Source of the DNA: Alphaproteobacteria bacterium
GTDB taxonomy: Bacteria > Pseudomonadota > Alphaproteobacteria > Rhizobiales > Hyphomicrobiaceae
Assembly: GCA_019137195.1 (NCBI GenBank)
Contig: JAGVSR010000097.1
Coordinates: forward strand, 1-64,000
DNA length: 64,000 nucleotides
Direction of reading: 5' to 3'
Both the position numbers and the translations under genes were made by a program. Under the pieces are notes generated by a model, which was not told the DNA's origin, did not search any database, and worked only from the letters and a program-made list of their open reading frames with translations. Shown piece by piece: positions 8,632 through 17,951 of this stretch (position 1 is the first letter of the stretch; every line of letters starts with the position of its first letter).

Positions 8632-10581
8632 TCAGGTGCCGGTCTCGTCCTCCCGGGCTCCGGGGATCACACGCAATTCGGCCACCTTCGCATCCGGGAA
8701 CGCCTCGAATATGGCCGCCACGGCCGGATGACGCTTGAGCTCGGCGAGCTCGGCCGCCTCGCGCTCGCGGCGGACCTCGCCGATCGGCGGCTCACCTTTG
8801 GTTTTGGACAGCACGATCACCCAGCGCCGGCCAGTCCACTTGTTGAGCTTCTCGCGCAAATCGTTGGCGATCTCGGACGGCGCACCGGGCAAGAGAAACA
8901 GGTCGATCGAGCCGGCTGCAGCATCGAACTTGACCAGGCTTACGTGCTCCTCGAGATGTACCTTGAGCTTGGCGTCGCGGCGCGCGCCGACAAGGGCCAC
9001 CACCTCGGTGAAGGAGCGCGGCTGAGCGAGGCCGGACTGGACCTCGACGGCGTTCGGCGCGGCGTCGTCGTCCTCGAAAACGTCGCCTTCCAGGCCCTCG
9101 GGAAGCGCGTCGACGGGCGCAAACTCGCCCATGATCTCGTCATCGGCCGGGGGCTCGCCGTCGCGACCTGCCGGCACCGAGGCGATCGGAGCGCCGGACT
9201 GCTGTGCCGGTCTGGACGGGGCGCCCCTGCCGGTGTCGGCGCGCGCGCCGGCGCCCGCGACTGCCTGGTCGGTCAAGTCCGCCCGCGGCGCCGGAACGTC
9301 GAGCTCGTTCAGGATCGGGCGTTCGCCTCCGCTAGAGCCAGTGCGGTCCGCAGCTCCAGCAGCGCTGGTGCGCGAAGGGTCGCCGCCAAGGGCCTTGATG
9401 ACGTCGCCGGGAGGTGGCAGGTCGGCGGCATAGGCTATGCGGATCAGCACCATCTCGGCCGCCGCAACGGGGTCGGGCGCGCGCGCAGTCTCCTCGATGC
9501 CTTTCACCAGCATCTGCCAGGCGCGCGACAAGAGTGGCACCGATAGCCGCGCGGCGAGGCCCGCGGCTCGGCGTGTTTCGTCCGCCGGCAAGCCCTCGCC
9601 GCCCGTCCCCGGGCCGACTGTCTTGATGCGGGCCGTAATGTGGACCGCCTCGGCGAGGTCGGATAGCACTTGCGCTGGCTCGGCGCCGTCGCGATGAAGC
9701 GCGGCAAGCGATTTGAGGCTCTCTGCTGCGTCGCCGGCAAACAAAGCCTCGAGCAGATCGAGAATGCGGCCACGGTCGGCCAGTCCCAGCATGGCGCGGA
9801 CGTTCTCGGCCGTGACGCGGCCCGAGCCCATGGCGATGGCCTGGTCGAGGATCGACAGTCCGTCACGCACTGAACCCTCTGCAGCACGAGCGATCATGGT
9901 CAAAGCGTCGTCGTCGGCCTCGGCATCCTCGTTGGCGGCGATGCGTTTGAAATGGCTCGCGAGCACGGGCACGTCGACGCGCCGCAGGTCGAAGCGCTGA
10001 CAGCGCGACAGCACGGTCACCGGAACCTTGCGGATCTCGGTTGTGGCGAAGATGAATTTCACATGCTCCGGCGGCTCCTCGAGCGTCTTCAAGAGCGCGT
10101 TGAACGCGGCCTTGGAGAGCATGTGAACCTCGTCGATGATGAACACCTTGGTGCGGGCGAGGATCGGCTTGTAGCGCGCGCTCTCGATGATCTCGCGCAC
10201 GTTGTCGACACCGGTGTTGGAGGCGGCGTCCATCTCGATGACGTCGGGGTGGCGGCTCTCGATGATGTCGGCGCAGTGGCGGCCGAGCGCGGGCATGTCG
10301 ATCGCCGGGGCCGAGACCTTGTCCGTTTCGTAGTTCAAGGCGCGGGCGAGAATGCGGGCGGTCGTCGTCTTGCCAACGCCACGCACGCCGGTCAGCATAT
10401 AGCCCTGTGCAATACGCCCGGTCGCGAAGGCGTTGCGGAGCGTCTTGACCATGGCCTCCTGGCCGATCAGGTCGTCGAAGGTCTGCGGCCGATACTTGCG
10501 AGCGAGCACGACGTAGGGTTTGGCCGGCGCGCCTGTGCCTGCGTCCTTCTCATCAGCTGGCCTGGTCGGTTTTTTTACCAT
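8632..10581 (-). CDS. dnaX: DNA polymerase III subunit gamma/tau
   Basis: The clamp-loader ATPase of the replicative polymerase, about 649 residues from the ATG at 10581; a GTG at 10602 is an alternative start. Walker A is GVRGVGKT at 65-72, Walker B/DEVH at 150-153, then SKAAFNALLKTLEEPP and the SRC sensor motif. The C-terminal third is Ala/Pro-rich and ends in a tau-type domain V. In the region that holds the four zinc cysteines in E. coli (between Walker A and the DAAS strand), only C103 remains. The gene lies just downstream of the SRP RNA gene on the same strand, a common alphaproteobacterial order. No slippery A/T run for gamma production was noticed. Confidence 0.96.
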   Translation of the reverse strand: MVKKPTRPADEKDAGTGAPAKPYVVLARKYRPQTFDDLIGQEAMVKTLRNAFATGRIAQGYMLTGVRGVGKTTTARILARALNYETDKVSAPAIDMPALGRHCADIIESRHPDVIEMDAASNTGVDNVREIIESARYKPILARTKVFIIDEVHMLSKAAFNALLKTLEEPPEHVKFIFATTEIRKVPVTVLSRCQRFDLRRVDVPVLASHFKRIAANEDAEADDDALTMIARAAEGSVRDGLSILDQAIAMGSGRVTAENVRAMLGLADRGRILDLLEALFAGDAAESLKSLAALHRDGAEPAQVLSDLAEAVHITARIKTVGPGTGGEGLPADETRRAAGLAARLSVPLLSRAWQMLVKGIEETARAPDPVAAAEMVLIRIAYAADLPPPGDVIKALGGDPSRTSAAGAADRTGSSGGERPILNELDVPAPRADLTDQAVAGAGARADTGRGAPSRPAQQSGAPIASVPAGRDGEPPADDEIMGEFAPVDALPEGLEGDVFEDDDAAPNAVEVQSGLAQPRSFTEVVALVGARRDAKLKVHLEEHVSLVKFDAAAGSIDLFLLPGAPSEIANDLREKLNKWTGRRWVIVLSKTKGEPPIGEVRREREAAELAELKRHPAVAAIFEAFPDAKVAELRVIPGAREDETGT

Positions 10582-10732
10582 GGGTCCCGCGCTCACCGTC
10601 ACACCCGGCGTCTCGGCCCTCGCGACCGTAGGCCCTCGCTCGAGGCTGGGGCGCCGCGGCGAGCCGCACCCCTTCGAAGCGCCAGTGCGACCGCTGATCT
10701 GGCGGACGCACGGTGCGGCGCGTTATCGAAAT

Positions 10733-10829
10733 CAAGTGGCTGGCGGACGACCCGCGTCCTGATCGTTAGGGCTGCTTCGTTCCCGACCTGACCCGGTTGG
10801 CGAGGGAAGCGTCCGCCGCCAGCCACCCG
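10733..10829 (-). ncRNA. ffs: Signal recognition particle RNA, small bacterial (4.5S) type
   Basis: On the minus strand the sequence contains GGGTCAGGTCGGGAACGAAG then CAGCC, which is the conserved SRP RNA domain IV tip (GGUCAGGU...GGAA...AGCAGCC) that binds Ffh. The two ends form an uninterrupted 11-bp helix, 10736-10746 with 10816-10826, closing one long hairpin of about 97 nt, the usual size of the small form. It sits directly upstream of dnaX on the same strand. The exact ends are estimated from the closing helix. Confidence 0.9.
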
Positions 10830-10961
10830 GGGTTATGGGGGATCGAAGGCAGTTGCGCAAGGGCTCCCCTCCGCCCCGTTAACCAACCTGCTTCAGCCTT
10901 TCTCAAACGGGGTGTGATTGGGTCATTGGAACCATGGCCTGGGCACCACAAGGGCGGCGTT

Positions 10962-13370
10962 GTGAGCGTTGAAATCAAGACTAGTCGCGCCGGTTCCGGG
11001 CGACTCGGACCGCTCTGCGGCACCGGGCGGCAGGAGGCGCTCGTCAGCAGCGCGACGCTCCTTCTGCTGATCGCCTTCTCGACCGAGCCTCTTTCGGCGG
11101 CCGGCCTGCTGGCGCTGGCGGCGGCCGTCCTCCTCGTCGCCGAGAGGGTCGCGAGCACCCGGGCATCCAGCACAGCGGGTACCGGAATCTCGGGAGACGG
11201 AGCGGACGGTCAGGCAGCATCACCGGCAGCCGAGCAAGAGCGGCGCGAGCCGGCTCAAGCTGCAGGCGAGAACCACGCAAGGGCCGAGCCCGACGGCGGC
11301 GAGCATCCCGACGACCGCCTCGAGACGCTCAAGGACGTTCACTGGGCGATCTCGGAGAACGAGGCGCGGCTCGCTGCGGTCCTCGACTCGCAGTCCGACA
11401 TCATCCTGCGCCGAGACGCTGAAGGACGGCTCACGTTCGTCAACACGGCGTTCTGCCGGACATTCGGCCGCGACGGCCTGCAGACACTGGGCACTCAGTT
11501 CGCGCCCGAGGTTCTGGCCGAGGAGCCGCCTCAGAGCGGCAGCGATGCCGGCCCGACGGAAATTCGCAGGCATCGCCTTGAGCGCGTCGCCACGGTCGGG
11601 GGACCGCGCTGGATCGCCTGGGAGGATCTCTCCGTGACCGGAACCGGCATGGCGCCGGAGATCCAGTCGACCGGACACGACGTCACCGAGCAGCGTCAAG
11701 CCGAGATGGAGCTCAAGGAGGCTCGCGACCAGGCCGAGGACGCCAACCGTGCCAAGTCGCGCTTTCTCGCCGCCATGAGCCACGAGATCAGAACGCCGAT
11801 GAACGGAATTCTCGGCATGGCGAGCCTGCTTGCCGACACGCCCCTTACGCCCGACCAGGAGACGTTCGTGCGCGCCGTCGACCAGTCTGCGCGCACGCTG
11901 CTCTCACTCATCGACGAGATTCTCGACTTCTCGCGCATCGAGGCCGGCAAGCTCGTGCTCGACAAGGCGCCGTTCTCGCTCTCCGACACGGTGCAGAGCG
12001 TCGTCGAGCTGTTGGCGCCCGGCGCCGAGGAGAAGGGCCTTGAGATCGCCTGGGACGTGGCGCCCACATGCTCGGGCCGCTTCTTGGGTGACGAGACACG
12101 CGTTCGGCAGATCCTGCTCAACATCGTCGCCAACGCGGTCAAGTTCACCGACAAGGGCGGGGTTGCCGTGCGCGTCAGCGAGGATGCGCCAGCCAAGGAC
12201 GGCGCGCCGGTGCTCCTCCGCATAGCCGTCGAGGACACCGGCATCGGCCTCTCGGAGGAGGAGCGCGCGCGGATTTTCGCCGAGTTCGAACAGGCCGAGG
12301 CGGCGATCAGGAGACGGCGCGGCGGCACCGGCCTCGGGCTCGCTATCTCGATGAGCCTCGCGCGGGCCATGGGCGGCAACATCACGGTAGTCAGCACGCC
12401 GGGCAAGGGCTCGACCTTCATCGTCGAGATCCTGCTCGAGCGAATTGCCGACGCGCCGCTCGCAAGCCCTGCGGTCGTGAACGAGGCGAGCACCATCAAC
12501 GTGCTCATCGTCGGCGAACGCGACATGGAGCGGCGCATGCTCGTCGCATCGCTCGCGTCGCGCGGCGTTTCAGTCTCTGGCGCGCCGCTCGCGGAGTGCG
12601 AGCCGATCCTCGTGGCCGCAGCGGCCGAAGGACGTCCGATCAACCGCATCATCCTCGAAGGAGACTATTTGCCCGAAGACGCGGGCCAACTGATGGAGCT
12701 CGCCGAGCGGCACCTCAGCGGCAAGAGCGAGGTGCGCGGCATCGTGCTCGTCGGCGTGCTCGGACGGCCCAGTCTCGCCCGTTTCCGAGACCACGGGTTC
12801 GACGCATTCCTCATCCGGCCGGTGCGCCCGCAATCGCTGCTGACCCAGCTGGGGATCAGATTCGGACGTACGGTGAAGCCCGCGCCAGCGGCAACAACCG
12901 AATGCCGCCGACCGGCAGTCGTATCGGCAGCGGCTGAGCCGGGATGCTGGCGCGTCCTACTTGCCGAGGACAACGCCATCAACGCGCTGCTCGCCCAGCG
13001 CATGCTGGACAAAGTCGGATGCACCGTCACCCACGCCAAGGATGGCGCGAGCGCGGTCCAGGCCATCAAGGGCGTCATTGCCGGTGACGAGCCGATGTTC
13101 GATCTCGTGCTCATGGACATCCACATGCCGCGCCTCGACGGCATCGAGGCCACGCGCGAGATCAAGGCGCTCGTCGATAGCGCGGCCCGGGAGTGCCCGC
13201 CGATCGTGGCGCTGACGGCAAACGCTTTCGCCGAGGACCGCGAGGCCTACCTTGCCGCCGGCATGAGCGACCACCTGTCGAAGCCGTTCGACACGGATGC
13301 GCTGAGACGCATGCTGGTGCGCTGGCTGCCGGCTGCACACGACATCGCAACCAAGCAGCCGGCGGCCTGA
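10962..13370 (+). CDS. Hybrid sensor histidine kinase with two receiver-type domains
   Basis: About 802 residues from the GTG at 10962, preceded by AAGGG. An earlier start would run into the SRP RNA gene. Order: two hydrophobic segments at about 26-62, a linker, a PAS domain at about 133-245 (DSQSDIILRRDAEGRLTFVN), HisKA with phosphoacceptor H274 in AAMSHEIRTPMNG, a HATPase domain (VEDTGIGLSEEE, GTGLGLAIS), a degenerate receiver-like segment starting INVLIVGERDMERRM, and a typical C-terminal receiver (LLAEDNAINALLA, LVLMDIHMPRLDG, KPF). The first receiver-like segment lacks the acidic pocket, so it is probably non-phosphorylated. A final phosphotransfer partner is not encoded nearby. Such kinases in this order often act in cell-cycle or stress phosphorelays; the specific pathway is not visible. 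Confidence 0.93.
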   Translation: MSVEIKTSRAGSGRLGPLCGTGRQEALVSSATLLLLIAFSTEPLSAAGLLALAAAVLLVAERVASTRASSTAGTGISGDGADGQAASPAAEQERREPAQAAGENHARAEPDGGEHPDDRLETLKDVHWAISENEARLAAVLDSQSDIILRRDAEGRLTFVNTAFCRTFGRDGLQTLGTQFAPEVLAEEPPQSGSDAGPTEIRRHRLERVATVGGPRWIAWEDLSVTGTGMAPEIQSTGHDVTEQRQAEMELKEARDQAEDANRAKSRFLAAMSHEIRTPMNGILGMASLLADTPLTPDQETFVRAVDQSARTLLSLIDEILDFSRIEAGKLVLDKAPFSLSDTVQSVVELLAPGAEEKGLEIAWDVAPTCSGRFLGDETRVRQILLNIVANAVKFTDKGGVAVRVSEDAPAKDGAPVLLRIAVEDTGIGLSEEERARIFAEFEQAEAAIRRRRGGTGLGLAISMSLARAMGGNITVVSTPGKGSTFIVEILLERIADAPLASPAVVNEASTINVLIVGERDMERRMLVASLASRGVSVSGAPLAECEPILVAAAAEGRPINRIILEGDYLPEDAGQLMELAERHLSGKSEVRGIVLVGVLGRPSLARFRDHGFDAFLIRPVRPQSLLTQLGIRFGRTVKPAPAATTECRRPAVVSAAAEPGCWRVLLAEDNAINALLAQRMLDKVGCTVTHAKDGASAVQAIKGVIAGDEPMFDLVLMDIHMPRLDGIEATREIKALVDSAARECPPIVALTANAFAEDREAYLAAGMSDHLSKPFDTDALRRMLVRWLPAAHDIATKQPAA

Positions 13371-13563
13371 CGATTCGGCCGCGGCTTCCAGCATCCAGGT
13401 TGCAGCGGCGCTTCGACGCCACGGATGTGGGCCGGCCTTGCTGTCGCAATGCTGTCGCGACCGCCTGCTATCTCGCTGGCGACTGTGGGGTGTACATTCG
13501 GCCGATCGCCCATTAAGTGGTCTGGCGCGGCCGGTTGAGGGCCCGCGCGACAGCAGAGACCGT

Positions 13564-14550
13564 ATGACTGATCTCTCGATCCAACCCCGCTTCAGCCCCG
13601 TTGAGCCGAGGACACCCGCCGAGCTCCGGCGATGGACCCGAAAGAGCCGCGAGGTGCTGGCGCAATACTCCGACCATCGCCGACGAATTACAGCCCCGCG
13701 CCCCCAGCCCAAAGTCTACGGTGCGCTCGGCGGGCTCGAGGTGCGGCTCGCCGCGACGCGAGCCGAGCTACGCGAGGCGCAGCGTCTGCGCTACGAGGTG
13801 TTCTACGAGGAGCTGTCGGCCGAGCCCACACTCAAAGCACGTGTGCGACGGCTCGATCAGGATCCCTATGACGCGGTGTGCGATCATCTGCTCGTCGTGG
13901 ACCGCCAGGCGGATGGAAGCGCCGACGCGCCCTGGCGCAACCGCCGCCGGCCCAAGGTCGTCGGCTGCTACCGGGTGCTGCGCCAGGAGAAGGCGGCGCG
14001 CACGCTCGGCTTCTACACCCAGGGCGAGTACGACATCGCGCCACTGATCCGCGCCCGTTCGCCTGGCTACCGCTTCATGGAGCTCGGACGCTCGTGCGTT
14101 CTGAAGCCATACCGCAACAAACGCACCGTGGAGCTCCTGTGGCACGGGCTCTGGACCTATGTGCGCGAGCACAAGGTCGACGTCATGATCGGCTGTGCGA
14201 GCTTCGAGGGCACAGACCCGCAGGCGCACGCCATGGCACTGAGCTTCCTGCACCACTACGCGATGGCGACTCCCGACTGGCTATGCCGCGCGCATCCGCA
14301 CCTCTATCAGAGCATGAACCTGCTGCCGAAGGAGGCTGTCGACACCAAGGCGGCGCTCAGGGCCATGCCGCCCCTGATCAAGGGCTATCTCAGGCTCGGT
14401 GCCATGGTCGGCGACGGCGCGGTCATCGACCGGCCGTTCGGCACCACCGACGTGCTGATCATCCTGCCGGTAGAAAAGATCGACCCGCGCTATTTCGAGC
14501 ACTTCGGCGCCCCGGACGAGATCCGAAGCCGGGTCGCGACCAGCGGGTAG
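13564..14550 (+). CDS. GNAT-type N-acyltransferase, OlsB-like
   Basis: A 328-residue acyltransferase. After a 50-residue variable head, LRLxYxVFYEE-type sequence (REAQRLRYEVFYEELSA, 70-86) and DPYDAVCDHLLVVD match the ornithine-acyl[ACP] N-acyltransferase/hemolysin-like family. That family transfers a 3-hydroxyacyl chain from ACP to ornithine in the first step of ornithine lipid synthesis. Later conserved stretches FMELGRSCV and VDVMIGCASFEG are also present. OlsB is usually somewhat shorter, and the partner olsA is not in the window, so the acceptor could be another amine. I start at the ATG at 13564; upstream codons of the same frame show no similarity. Confidence 0.82.
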   Translation: MTDLSIQPRFSPVEPRTPAELRRWTRKSREVLAQYSDHRRRITAPRPQPKVYGALGGLEVRLAATRAELREAQRLRYEVFYEELSAEPTLKARVRRLDQDPYDAVCDHLLVVDRQADGSADAPWRNRRRPKVVGCYRVLRQEKAARTLGFYTQGEYDIAPLIRARSPGYRFMELGRSCVLKPYRNKRTVELLWHGLWTYVREHKVDVMIGCASFEGTDPQAHAMALSFLHHYAMATPDWLCRAHPHLYQSMNLLPKEAVDTKAALRAMPPLIKGYLRLGAMVGDGAVIDRPFGTTDVLIILPVEKIDPRYFEHFGAPDEIRSRVATSG

Positions 14551-15199
14551 TGTCCCGGCCGCGAGACTCGTCGCATTCTTCGGCACACCAGGATCGAGCT
14601 TCGCGGCGGAAGGGACGCCAGCGAGCCATTGATCTGATGTGGCTCAAAAATCTGAAGTCCTTTGACGAGCTTGGCCGCAGAAGGGACGCGGACTTCAGGA
14701 TCTCTACACTCGTCGCCACGATCCAGCGGCGCGGAGACGAATGACGGCTCGAGACGCTGGCCGGGCATGAGCACAGTCACATGCTATGCCCGGCTTCTTC
14801 GGGGGCTTGCGACGCCTGCGGCTCAGCTCTTGGGCCACCCTTCCGATCGCAGGTCGCGGGCGGCGGGTGCGCGGCGCGTCTCGGCCTATCCGACCGCGTC
14901 GCACGTTGCAGTGCGGCCGCCGGATCGCTTCGGACGCAGCGATCAGTCATGACAGGACGGCGTGGTCCTGGGTGCTCGTTCGCATCGTCGCGGCGACCAC
15001 GAGCTCCCGCCCGAGGGACATCAAAGCCGTCGGCGACGCCGTGGCGCCCCGCCGAGGCTGGCGGCCGAATTATGGCAAGCGCTTGCAGTCACAGCAAAAT
15101 TTTATTGCTCGCTCAGCCTTTGTAGCTGCTCCCCATGATTGCGCGTTTCTTATATGATGGTTCCGTGACGGACCGACGGGTCCAGGAACCAGGCGCAAG
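14551..15199. other. Intergenic region of about 650 bases
   Basis: No convincing gene. A 35-codon plus-strand frame at 14638-14744 (starting MWLKNLKSF) has balanced composition and could be a very small protein, but has no clear ribosome binding site. The segment at 15090-15160 is AT-rich (AAAATTTTATTG, TTATATGAT) and probably contains the promoter of the sulfatase-like gene. Confidence 0.35.
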
Positions 15200-16954
15200 A
15201 TGGCGGACCAAACAGCAGGACAGGGCCTTTCGATCAGGTCCGCGCCCCCCGCGGGTGGCGCGCCAGCGGCGCATGCCCACCCCGGGCATCGCGCGACGCG
15301 GTATCTGGCGCTCGGGGCATTCGGGCTGCTCGGTGTCTACAGCTTCCTGTTCGAGGGCAGCCTCACGAACGCGCTATACATCGTCGGCGTGACACTCACC
15401 TGCGCTGGCGTGCTCGCACTCGTCACCCGGCGGCTCCTCGCCTCCACCATCGTCTCCGTGGCGCTTGCCGCCATCATCGTGCTGGCGGCAGCGGTGAAGG
15501 TCGAGCTGATGCACATGACCGTGCATGCCTACGACGTCGTCTATTACCTGAGCTCGCCGGCGACGGTGTCCTATCTTGCCGCCAACTATCCCAAGGAGAT
15601 GATCGCGCTCTTCGGCTCTCTCGGGGCCCTGGCAGCCGCCTGGTTCTGGCTCCACCGCCTGGATGCCACGCGGGCCCCGCGCGCCTTTACGGCGACTGGC
15701 CTCGTCTGCCTCGCCGGCCTCACCTGGCTCGCGGCCAAGAGTGCGGACGCGCGGGCCGACTGGCGCATGTTCGAAGGCGGACTCGCGCTGACGAAATTCT
15801 ACAACTCGTGGCCGGAGACGATCGAAACCATCCTCAAGGGCCAGCTATTCGAAGCCTCGCCCGAGACCGGCCCGGCCCCACCGCCGTTCAAGCTGCCGGC
15901 GTCGTGCGTCACCGAGCAGAAGCCGCCACACGTGATCCTGATCCACGAGGAGTCTGTGGTTCCGCCTGAGTATTTCCCGTCACTCACCTACGACAAGGGC
16001 GTCGACCGCATGTTCCGGTCGTTCGACGGCCGCCTGCACAAGCTTCGGGTGGAGACCTATGCGGGCGCCTCATGGCTCACCGAGTACTCGATCCTGACCG
16101 GTGTCTCGACGTACTCGTTCGGCTCCATGCGCACCTTCGTGCAGGCGCTGATGGCCGGCAAGGTGCGCGACACGTTGCCCGAGACCTTCAAGCGCTGCGG
16201 CTACCGGAACGTCGTCTTCTATCCCCTGTCGAAGAACTTTGCCTCCAACGGCCGGTTCTACGAGAGCATCGGCATGGGAGAGATCTTCGACGTGAAGGAC
16301 CAGGGCGCTCGCATGACCGGCGAGCGCGACCGCTTCTATTACGACAACATGCTGAAGCTCTTCGATGAGCACATCCGCACCTCGCGGCAGCCGATCTTCA
16401 GCTACGTGCTCACGATCGGCACGCACCAGCCCTACAACTGGACGTTCGAGCCAGATGTCGACGTTCCGGGCGGTGGACCCGGCACCGAGCCCGGCATGCA
16501 CGAGTTCCTCCGCCGGCTGTCGCTCGCGCACATCGACCTCGAATCGCTGAAGAAGGAGCTCAAGGCCCGGTATCCGTCCGAGCGGTTCCTCATCGTACAT
16601 TACGGTGACCACCAGCCGACCTCGACCTGGAGCTACCTCAGCGAGGCCGAGCAGGCCGCGATCAGAAGCGAGGATCGCCGGGTGGCGCAGGCATCGCCCC
16701 CCTTCCAAACGTATTTTGCGGTCGAGGGCGTCAACTACGACCCGCCGGCGCTGCCGGCTTTCGAGACGCTCGACGTGCCGTACCTCGGTCTCGTCACGCT
16801 CGAGGCAGCGAAGCTGCCGCTGACGGACTCGTACCTCGAAAGGCGTAAGCTGATGCAAGCGTGCGGCGGCCGGTATGCGACCTGCGATAACCAGACGGCC
16901 GTGCTAGACTTCCATCGCCGGCTCATGGATTCAGGGCTGATGGTGGCCCGGTAA
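15200..16954 (+). CDS. Membrane sulfatase-superfamily / phosphoglycerol transferase-like protein
   Basis: A 584-residue protein with about five hydrophobic helices in the first 190 residues, then a large sulfatase-superfamily domain. Visible landmarks are the metal-binding HVILIHEES, the nucleophile region AGASWLTEYSILTG, the GYRNVVFYP strand, and the metal-site FLIVHYGDHQP near the C-terminus. The LtaS/OpgB/EptA group shares this layout and modifies lipids, glucans or lipopolysaccharide at the outer face of the inner membrane. The precise donor and acceptor cannot be told. It stands alone, 650 bases after the acyltransferase. The ATG at 15200 is preceded by a weak AGG. Confidence 0.88.
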   Translation: MADQTAGQGLSIRSAPPAGGAPAAHAHPGHRATRYLALGAFGLLGVYSFLFEGSLTNALYIVGVTLTCAGVLALVTRRLLASTIVSVALAAIIVLAAAVKVELMHMTVHAYDVVYYLSSPATVSYLAANYPKEMIALFGSLGALAAAWFWLHRLDATRAPRAFTATGLVCLAGLTWLAAKSADARADWRMFEGGLALTKFYNSWPETIETILKGQLFEASPETGPAPPPFKLPASCVTEQKPPHVILIHEESVVPPEYFPSLTYDKGVDRMFRSFDGRLHKLRVETYAGASWLTEYSILTGVSTYSFGSMRTFVQALMAGKVRDTLPETFKRCGYRNVVFYPLSKNFASNGRFYESIGMGEIFDVKDQGARMTGERDRFYYDNMLKLFDEHIRTSRQPIFSYVLTIGTHQPYNWTFEPDVDVPGGGPGTEPGMHEFLRRLSLAHIDLESLKKELKARYPSERFLIVHYGDHQPTSTWSYLSEAEQAAIRSEDRRVAQASPPFQTYFAVEGVNYDPPALPAFETLDVPYLGLVTLEAAKLPLTDSYLERRKLMQACGGRYATCDNQTAVLDFHRRLMDSGLMVAR

Positions 16955-17058
16955 TCACCTGCAACGCCAATCTCATTTCGTCCGGTTTTGTTACCAAGCG
17001 TAAATGTTTCTCGCTTAGGTTGTGTTCTTGCAACCACTGCACCCAGCGAGTTCGTTTC

Positions 17059-17925
17059 ATGCTCAGCGCGTTCCCGACGGACCACGACGTTGCCACTCCG
17101 TCTCCGATACCCGACTTTGCGCCCGACGAGGCGCGGGCGACGGTGCTGTTCGAGGCACTGATCTGCGAGGTGCATGCCGCGGCCCTGCAGACGGCGGCAG
17201 TGACGAGTGCGGCCAACGCGCTCGCCGACACCAACGTACTGCTCTCGCCGGCGATGATCGAGCCGCACGTTCCGCGCGATACGGCAGCGCTGCGGGGGCT
17301 GCGGTCACACATCATAGAGCACAGCGTCTCGACCGACGACCTCCTGTTCGTCGACGACTTCCTGGCCGCACTGCCGGAGGGGCAAGACGCGCTCGACAGC
17401 TACTTCCTCGATGCCACCGACATCGGTCATGACCGGGCCGCTGTTCTGCACGGTCGCACCTTGAGCACCGCCTGGCGGCACATCGCGCAACTCGCCTATC
17501 TCGCCGTGCGAGAGCTCGGCACGCCCATGTACCGCAGACTGCCAGCCACATATGGCGAGAACGCCGGCGAGCTCTTGCGGCTGCTCGAGGAGGCCCAGCG
17601 CGGCGGGCGACCCTGCATCGACGCCTATGGCCGGCTCGTGGTGCCGGCGATGCCGCAGCAGCGACGCTCGCCGCGGCGCATGCTGTGCCAGGACTGCACG
17701 CTGCATCACCGCGACCTCAGGGTGCGGGTGTTCGCCAAGGACATCTCGGCCGGCGGCCTCGGGCTCGAGCGCGCCCCACGGCTCGAGCCCGGCGAGTACG
17801 TGAGCGTTTGGCTTCGCAGCGGGCGCTCGTTCAGCGGCGAGGTGGCGTGGTCTCGCGGAACGTCAGCGGGCATCCGCTTCTCGAGTCCGCTCTCCCTCTC
17901 CGATCCGCTGCTCGACGGACGGTAG
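17059..17925 (+). CDS. PilZ domain protein with a large uncharacterised N-terminal domain
   Basis: 288 residues from the ATG at 17059. Residues 1-200 are mainly helical with no family I recognise (FEALICEVHAAALQTAAV, then SHIIEHSVSTDDLLFVDDFL). Residues 202-285 are a PilZ domain: RRSPRR at 202-207 as the RxxxR loop, DISAGGLGL at 228-236, and the closing VAWSRGTSAGIRF. It may couple cyclic di-GMP to a partner bound by the helical part. It is convergent with glnD. An upstream start at 17020 is possible but would add a Cys-rich stretch unlike the rest. Confidence 0.82.
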   Translation: MLSAFPTDHDVATPSPIPDFAPDEARATVLFEALICEVHAAALQTAAVTSAANALADTNVLLSPAMIEPHVPRDTAALRGLRSHIIEHSVSTDDLLFVDDFLAALPEGQDALDSYFLDATDIGHDRAAVLHGRTLSTAWRHIAQLAYLAVRELGTPMYRRLPATYGENAGELLRLLEEAQRGGRPCIDAYGRLVVPAMPQQRRSPRRMLCQDCTLHHRDLRVRVFAKDISAGGLGLERAPRLEPGEYVSVWLRSGRSFSGEVAWSRGTSAGIRFSSPLSLSDPLLDGR

Positions 17926-17951
17926 CCCGTCCGCAACGGCGCTTGTCGAGC

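Noticed and set aside
14638-14744. Possible 35-codon gene starting MWLKNLKSF
   Set aside because: No ribosome binding site and no family; too short to support on composition alone.
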